From contig CBDBHH010000005.1 of NCBI GenBank assembly GCA_965205535.1, positions 930,001 to 994,000 on the forward strand: 64,000 nt of DNA. Reading direction: 5' to 3'. The notes beneath the pieces were generated by a model. That model did not search any database and had not been told where the DNA came from. It was given only the letters and a program-made list of their open reading frames with translations. Positions within the stretch are counted from its first letter, which is position 1. Each line of letters opens with the position of its first letter. Positions 59,359 to 64,000 of the stretch are shown here, piece after piece. Source of the DNA: UBA8079 sp965205535. GTDB lineage: Bacteria; Pseudomonadota; Alphaproteobacteria; UBA6615. A program made the position numbers and the translations under genes.

Positions 59359-60567
59359 ATGACCGAACGACTTTCGTTTAGCGAATTGCTCGACCATCAC
59401 CCGGGCCAGTCGGCGCGCGACCTGGCCGGCAAGGCCCTGCGTCAGGCCCGCGAGCTCATGGGCGCAGATGCGGGCGCGCTTTATCTTTTGCGTCACGATA
59501 ACGGCGCTCAGTTGCTGGAATGTGCGGCTTCCCAGCCCGATACGACGCCGCGCGGCGAAGCCATTCCGCTCGAGCATCCGGCGGTCGTGACCCAGGTTGT
59601 GCAGACCGGCGAAACCCTGAAATTCGCCGACGCCCCGATCGAAGCCACTCATGTGCCCTTCGATCCGCTTATCGATGCCTGTCATGGCATCACCGTCGGT
59701 GCCCTGATTGCGTTTGCCCTGTCCAATCATGCCGGCGAAATCGTCGGGGTCGTTACCCTGGCGAACGATGCCGATGCCGGGCGCCGGTTTGCCGACGAAC
59801 ATCTGGGGCTTCTGGTGCGGTTCAACCACCTGGTCGGCGCCGCGCTGGAGCACGCCGACACGCTTGAGCAGATCGGCAACATCGACACGGACAAACAGGA
59901 ACGAAACGACCGCCTGCGTGTTCACGCAGAGGAACTGGCGCGCCTCGACGATGATAACGACGAATCATTCCGAATGGCGATCTCGCTTCTGGCGCGGGCG
60001 GCGGAGATTTACGACGAAGGAACCGGCAACCATGTGGTTCGGGTCAACGAGTACAGCCACTTTCTGGCAACCGCGCTCGGCATGGAGGCCGACTATTGCC
60101 GGGAACTCCGCTACTCGGCACAGCTCCATGATGTCGGGAAAATGGGTGTCGCACCGGCGGTCTTGCGAAAGACCGGCGCACTGAACGCGGACGAGCGGCG
60201 CGAAATGGACAACCACACAATCTACGGCCAACGTATCCTGAGCCGCTCACCACGCCTGGCCATGGCCGCCGACATCGCACTCAACCATCATGAAAAATGG
60301 GGCGGCAGCGGCTACCCATCCGGCAAACGGGAAGATGAGATTCCGCTCTCGGCCCGGATTGTCCAGATGGCGGATATCTACGATGCCCTGCGCTCGGAAC
60401 GGCCCTACAAGCCGGATCTGGACCACGCGCGTGCGTGCGACATAATTTTACATGGTGACGAACGCATCGATTCCGCCGGACATTTCGATCCGGCCCTTAT
60501 CGAGGCCTTTGCCGATACCCACCAGAAATTCGACGACATCTTTCAGGCATTTGTCGGCAACAGATAG
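59359..60567 (+). CDS. GAF-like plus HD-GYP domain protein (c-di-GMP phosphodiesterase)
   Basis: The 402-aa protein has a GAF-type sensor (about 20-170: QARELMGADAGALYLLRHDN, IAFALSNHAGEIVGVVTLAN). The HD-GYP domain follows with AQLHDVGKMGVAP (HD near 256), the NHHEKWGGSGYPSG motif (about 309-320) and ARIVQMADIYDAL. It should hydrolyse cyclic-di-GMP in response to a ligand bound by the sensor part. No output partner is adjacent. Confidence 0.93.
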   Translation: MTERLSFSELLDHHPGQSARDLAGKALRQARELMGADAGALYLLRHDNGAQLLECAASQPDTTPRGEAIPLEHPAVVTQVVQTGETLKFADAPIEATHVPFDPLIDACHGITVGALIAFALSNHAGEIVGVVTLANDADAGRRFADEHLGLLVRFNHLVGAALEHADTLEQIGNIDTDKQERNDRLRVHAEELARLDDDNDESFRMAISLLARAAEIYDEGTGNHVVRVNEYSHFLATALGMEADYCRELRYSAQLHDVGKMGVAPAVLRKTGALNADERREMDNHTIYGQRILSRSPRLAMAADIALNHHEKWGGSGYPSGKREDEIPLSARIVQMADIYDALRSERPYKPDLDHARACDIILHGDERIDSAGHFDPALIEAFADTHQKFDDIFQAFVGNR

Positions 60568-60587
60568 GCCGGCGACACCACGGTCGA

Positions 60588-61646
60588 TCAGTTATAGACC
60601 GGGTCCGTCGGTGACATAATTTTGCTGATGCGGGGCTTCACGTCACGCGGCTTGCGGTAGATCGCCGAGCAACGCAGGACCGGCTCTCCGTCGGCGACAA
60701 CCGATCCTTCAACGAAATTCATGGTCCGCGTGCTTTTCGCCAGTCGCACATCGCAGGTGACCCACTGACCGGGATAAATTGGTGCCAGAAAATCGGCCTC
60801 CAGATGGATTGTCGGCGTCAGCCCGACCACACCGAGCTCATACATCGCTGACTGGGCCATCGCCACATCAACGAAGCTGGTCATCCAGCCACCATGGACG
60901 ACATCGCGCGGGTTCAGATGGCGATGATCCGCGCGGAACCCGAATGTCGCCTTGGTCTGGGTGCATTTCACGAACAGCGGGCCATTGTTGGAGGTGAACG
61001 GGTTGGAGAACTCGAATGTCTCGAACCCGCGCGGAATCTTGATCGCCTGCTCGAGGCGATGCTCAAGATGGTCGAGCCGATCCGCACCCCAGAAACTCTC
61101 GCCGTCGAGCAGCATGAAGGGCGCGCCGAACATGCCGTCTTTCAGCGCCCGGCGATAAGCGTTATCGAGGTCCTTCTGCGCGCGAGCGTCATTCTGCGCT
61201 GCCTGAATATCCTTCATACGCACCGGCACACCTCGGGCCTTGCAGGCGCTGTTGAGTTGTTGGGCGGTGCGCACTTCCTTGCCGGTCCCGAAATAGCGAT
61301 GGTCGATCGCCAGCGCAAATTCCTTGGCCAGGCCCGGGTTCTTGCGCTGCAACCGCCAGAACACCAGCCGGTGGAGAGTTGCACCATAAGGCGGTACTTC
61401 CGGCGGGAAGCTGACCGGCAAGCCGTTCATCTCGCACAGGCGCGGGAAGTCCTTTGAATTATGGGCGAACTTGGCCGGCTGGTCGCGCGGCGAGGTGGCC
61501 TCATGATGGTTCAGAATTGCCGGCAACGGCACGCAGTTCCACTGGACTTCGCGACCCCAGCGCGCGCCGATCGCCTCGATCCGGTTCATCGCCACATAGG
61601 AGTAGGCGGATACGAAATCAAAATAGAACTTGATAGGTGCTGGCAT
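60588..61646 (-). CDS. Fusion of DsbA-like isomerase (HCCA type) and PaaI-type thioesterase
   Basis: The 352-aa protein joins two enzymes. Residues 1 to about 205 match 2-hydroxychromene-2-carboxylate isomerases of the κ-GST/DsbA fold: MPAPIKFYFDFVSAYSYVAM, PPYGATLHRLVFW, GVPVRMKDI and the tail GMFGAPFMLLDGESFWGADR. Residues about 225-352 form a hotdog thioesterase: NPRDVVHGGWMTSFVDVAMAQSA, then THLEADF-like TIHLEADFLAPIYPGQWVTC. It could isomerise a thiol adduct and release CoA in aromatic or steroid breakdown; that is inferred. ATG 61646 removes an unsupported 11-residue extension. Confidence 0.85.
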   Translation of the reverse strand: MPAPIKFYFDFVSAYSYVAMNRIEAIGARWGREVQWNCVPLPAILNHHEATSPRDQPAKFAHNSKDFPRLCEMNGLPVSFPPEVPPYGATLHRLVFWRLQRKNPGLAKEFALAIDHRYFGTGKEVRTAQQLNSACKARGVPVRMKDIQAAQNDARAQKDLDNAYRRALKDGMFGAPFMLLDGESFWGADRLDHLEHRLEQAIKIPRGFETFEFSNPFTSNNGPLFVKCTQTKATFGFRADHRHLNPRDVVHGGWMTSFVDVAMAQSAMYELGVVGLTPTIHLEADFLAPIYPGQWVTCDVRLAKSTRTMNFVEGSVVADGEPVLRCSAIYRKPRDVKPRISKIMSPTDPVYN

Positions 61647-61690
61647 GCTGTTCCCCGGGTAAAAACCAAGCTGCGACACGATTCGCGCGT

Positions 61691-62485
61691 TCAGCGGCGA
61701 TCCGATCGTAGATCGTGGTCGACAATATAGTCGGATATTTCCGATGCTGTCGCGCCCAGCCGGCCGGCCAAATAGGTGATGTGCGCTGGGTCAAAGCCGG
61801 TCGCGGCGCCGGACACGTATAGCGCGGCAATCGGCCGGCCTGACGGGTTCATGATCGGGGCCGCAACACCGGCACGCCCGGTAGCCACCTCACCGTCGTC
61901 GACGGCGTAGCCCTGAACCCGAACGACCGCCAGCTCACGAAGCAACGCATCAACATTAGTGATCGTCCGGGCCGTGTGTGCGGGAAGCGGTTCCAGGTTG
62001 TAGAGCTGGCGCACCTCGTCCGGCTCCAGCCACGCAAGCATGGCTTTGCCGGCGCTCGTCGCATGGGCATCCAGGCGCGTGCCGACGGCGATCAGGTCGT
62101 GCGGCCCAACCTTGTCGAAACATACGATCTGCGGACCCTCCAGGGCCGCCAGCTGGATTGTCTCGTCAAGATCGTCTGCAAGTCGACGCACAAACGGCCG
62201 GGCGTGATGACTGACGGTCTCGAGTTCGTTCCGCCGACGCCCGAGCGCAAATGCCTTGTAACCGAGGGTATAGGTGGCGTCGGTTTCGCTCTTGTAGATC
62301 CAGCCCGTCCGGGCCAACACGGAAAGCATCCGAAAGACAGTCGCCCGGTTGAGACCGGTCTCGCGCACAATGACCGCAAGGGGGACTGGATTTTCCGCCG
62401 CGCCCACACATTCGAGAATCGCGAAGCTGCGTTCCGCCGACTGGTTTTGATAGCGGGGGCCGGACATCTCAGACAGGTTGATCAA
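61691..62485 (-). CDS. IclR-family transcriptional regulator
   Basis: The 264-aa product has an N-terminal winged helix (SFAILECVGAAENPVPLAVI, ETGLNRATVFRMLSVLARTG) and the IclR effector domain (FDKVGPHDLIAVGTRLDAHATSAGKAMLAWL, RVQGYAVDDGEVATGRAGVAAPI, each in part). It likely controls neighbouring catabolic genes in response to an organic acid or CoA-linked metabolite. Its ATG overlaps the OYE stop by 4 bases. Confidence 0.93.
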   Translation of the reverse strand: MINLSEMSGPRYQNQSAERSFAILECVGAAENPVPLAVIVRETGLNRATVFRMLSVLARTGWIYKSETDATYTLGYKAFALGRRRNELETVSHHARPFVRRLADDLDETIQLAALEGPQIVCFDKVGPHDLIAVGTRLDAHATSAGKAMLAWLEPDEVRQLYNLEPLPAHTARTITNVDALLRELAVVRVQGYAVDDGEVATGRAGVAAPIMNPSGRPIAALYVSGAATGFDPAHITYLAGRLGATASEISDYIVDHDLRSDRR

Positions 62486-63639
62486 TCATCGCGAATAGCC
62501 TGGATCAGCGGCTCGCGACGGACCAGCCACCATCCATACTGCTCGGGCCACTCGGCATACTCCGGGTCTGCTCCGAGTTCGTGCGCCATATGATGGGGCC
62601 AATGGGGATTGTAGAGGACCTCCCGGGCGACGGCGACCAGGTCTGCCGCCCCGGACGTTACAAGTTCCTCGGCAACATCCGCATCCAGCACCAACCCCAC
62701 CACCATGGTCGAGATACCCGTCTCTTCGCGAATCTGTGATCCGCAGGCTCCCCGGAAACCCTGTTCACGCGGCCCACCTGCGGTGGCGGGGCCGGCGATC
62801 CCGCCTGACGAGCAATCGATCACATCAACGCCGCGTGCCTTGAGTTCACCTGCCAGTGCCACGGAATCCTCGAGCTGCCAGCCGTCACCGCCACCGTCCG
62901 CATCGACCGAGGAAATCCGCACGAACAGCGGTTTGTCATCCGGCCAGACAGCGCGGACCTTCGCCGCCGTCTCCAGCGTAAATCGCATGCGTCCGGCCAG
63001 ATCACCGCCATAGGCATCGTTGCGATGGTTGGACAGTGGCGACAGGAAGGAATGGGCGAGATAGCCATGGGCGGAGTGGATTTCGAGAACTTCGAACCCG
63101 GCATCGGCCGCATGACCAGCGGCCGTGGCAAAATTATCCTGGATACTCTCAATCTCGGACAATGACAGTTCGGCCGGCACCAGCCAGCCGTCTTTCACAG
63201 GCTCTGCGCTGGCGGCAACAATATCCCAGCTATCCTCGCCGCGGGCCCGGTCGGTTTCATCGATGGGTCCGTTGCCGTACCAGGGTCGTTGCATGCTCGC
63301 CTTGCGTCCGGCGTGGGCAATCTGGATCGCCGGCAGGGTGCCATGGCGGCGCAGAAATGACGTGATCGGTTTCAGGGCCGCCGCATGCTCGGCCGACCAG
63401 ATGCCCAGATCACCATGGGTGATGCGGCCACGTTCCTCGACCGCCGCCGCCTCGGTGAAGACGGCGCCGGCACCGCCCAGCGCGTACTGGCCGAGATGTA
63501 CGAGATGCCAGTCGCTTGCCAGGCCGTCCTGCGCCGAATAGGTGCACATCGGCGAAACCACGACCCGGTTGCGAAATCGGGTCCCGCGAATATCGAATGG
63601 CGAAAACAGCGCCGGGGATGAAGGTTTGTATGTGGACAC
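62482..63639 (-). CDS. NADH:flavin oxidoreductase, Old Yellow Enzyme family (YqjM-like)
   Basis: The 385-aa TIM-barrel flavoenzyme contains RNRVVVSPMCTYSAQDG with the YqjM-type Cys, QIAHAGRKAS, HSAHGYLAHSFLSPLSN (His/His/Tyr substrate site), LFVRISSVD and AVAREVLYNPHWP. It reduces C=C bonds of enones or enoyl compounds with NAD(P)H and FMN. GTG 63639 has gggagaa 6 bases upstream; ATG 63657 adds six residues. First gene of a pair with the IclR regulator. Confidence 0.92.
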   Translation of the reverse strand: MSTYKPSSPALFSPFDIRGTRFRNRVVVSPMCTYSAQDGLASDWHLVHLGQYALGGAGAVFTEAAAVEERGRITHGDLGIWSAEHAAALKPITSFLRRHGTLPAIQIAHAGRKASMQRPWYGNGPIDETDRARGEDSWDIVAASAEPVKDGWLVPAELSLSEIESIQDNFATAAGHAADAGFEVLEIHSAHGYLAHSFLSPLSNHRNDAYGGDLAGRMRFTLETAAKVRAVWPDDKPLFVRISSVDADGGGDGWQLEDSVALAGELKARGVDVIDCSSGGIAGPATAGGPREQGFRGACGSQIREETGISTMVVGLVLDADVAEELVTSGAADLVAVAREVLYNPHWPHHMAHELGADPEYAEWPEQYGWWLVRREPLIQAIRDD

Positions 63640-63681
63640 GATATTCTCCCTGGACAATCAGCTGCAACGGAGGTGCAGCGC

Positions 63682-64000
63682 CTAGTCTTTAGCGCTACCC
63701 AGCGCCTTGAGAAGCTTCAACAGTGTTGCGTCTCGCTCCGTGGTCAACTCGCCGATCGAGCGCCCATGCGCCTCTGCATCGACCCCGTCGATGATCTTCT
63801 GTTTCACGCCGTCGGTGAGCTGGGGGTCCCCAAGCGCTTCCCAGCGGCGTTCCTGGCTCGGCCCGAGATTCTCAAGATAGCGTCGAATGCCACCATCACC
63901 ACCGCCCAGGTGATACGTCATGTGCGGACCCATGAATGCCCAGCGCAGGCCCGGCCCCCCGGTGATCGCCTTGTCTATATCCTCGACCGAGGCATAACCC
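63682..64000 (-). CDS. 3-hydroxyacyl-CoA / carnitine 3-dehydrogenase-like protein, 5' end outside window
   Basis: The frame is open to the right edge, and the visible 105 residues are the C-terminal domain. They begin YASVEDIDKAITGGPGLRWA and continue FMGPHMTYHLGGGDGGIRRY, then GELTTERDATLLKLLKAL. This is the helical domain of the L-3-hydroxyacyl-CoA dehydrogenase family, and the GPxxTYHLGGG block is typical of its L-carnitine dehydrogenase branch. The Rossmann half lies beyond base 64000. It is 42 bp upstream of the OYE gene on the same strand, likely the same operon. Confidence 0.85.
   Translation of the reverse strand, partial: GYASVEDIDKAITGGPGLRWAFMGPHMTYHLGGGDGGIRRYLENLGPSQERRWEALGDPQLTDGVKQKIIDGVDAEAHGRSIGELTTERDATLLKLLKALGSAKD

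Noticed and set aside
1..64000. CRISPR arrays, rRNA genes and additional tRNA genes
   Set aside because: No regularly spaced short repeats were seen. The only tRNA cloverleaf found is at 29416-29491, and no rRNA-like stretch is present.

Overview
The window reads as an alphaproteobacterial chromosome. The right-hand 34 kb has high-GC housekeeping genes in families typical of that class: RlmN, ArgG, FolD, IalB, NnrU, EamA permeases, TesA with a YbbAP-like exporter, and CobB. I cannot name a genus from the sequence.

1 to about 29.4 kb is accessory DNA, probably one integrated genomic island built in layers. It ends at a tRNA-Ala(CGC) gene (29416-29491) beside a tyrosine recombinase (28306-29310), and its left end lies outside the window. 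From left to right it holds: a phosphoribosyltransferase-like gene open at the window edge; an MT-A70 methylase cut by an IS3-family element (2900-4409); a chimeric 681-bp duplicate (4409-5089); a tightly overlapping operon on the minus strand, 12273 to 5124 (small ORF, large DNA methyltransferase, RhuM-family protein, SF2 helicase, GIY-YIG nuclease); a second IS3-family element (12383-13655); a DUF262/HNH (GmrSD-like) protein; an orphan TRAP solute-binding protein framed by a 37-bp inverted repeat; and a BrnT/BrnA toxin-antitoxin pair.

The next layer is a 2.6-kb IS1-family transposon (18503-21108). It has 19-bp terminal repeats and an 8-bp target duplication, and it carries two passenger genes, one encoding a P63C-domain protein. 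It sits four codons into the first gene of an I-type (Dot/Icm, IncI-like) conjugation remnant: lytic transglycosylase, DotM, a membrane protein and DotL. After that come a decayed IS200/IS605 element (deleted tnpA, frameshifted tnpB), a small membrane gene, the integrase and the tRNA.

29.5-64 kb is chromosomal backbone with dense operons, several joined by 4-bp ATGA or GTGA overlaps. Notable parts are a truncated-globin/adenylate-cyclase pair, two EamA transporter pairs flanking a 3-oxoacid CoA-transferase, the tesA | ybbAP-type divergon, a CDP-alcohol phosphotransferase-like protein lacking its catalytic aspartates, an isomerase-thioesterase fusion, and an IclR/OYE/dehydrogenase group running off the right edge.

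The strongest candidate for an undescribed system is the 5.1-12.3 kb operon: a site-specific methylase with a separate helicase motor, a separate GIY-YIG nuclease and a RhuM partner. It looks like a modular restriction or anti-phage system. The P63C-carrying IS1 transposon is the second.
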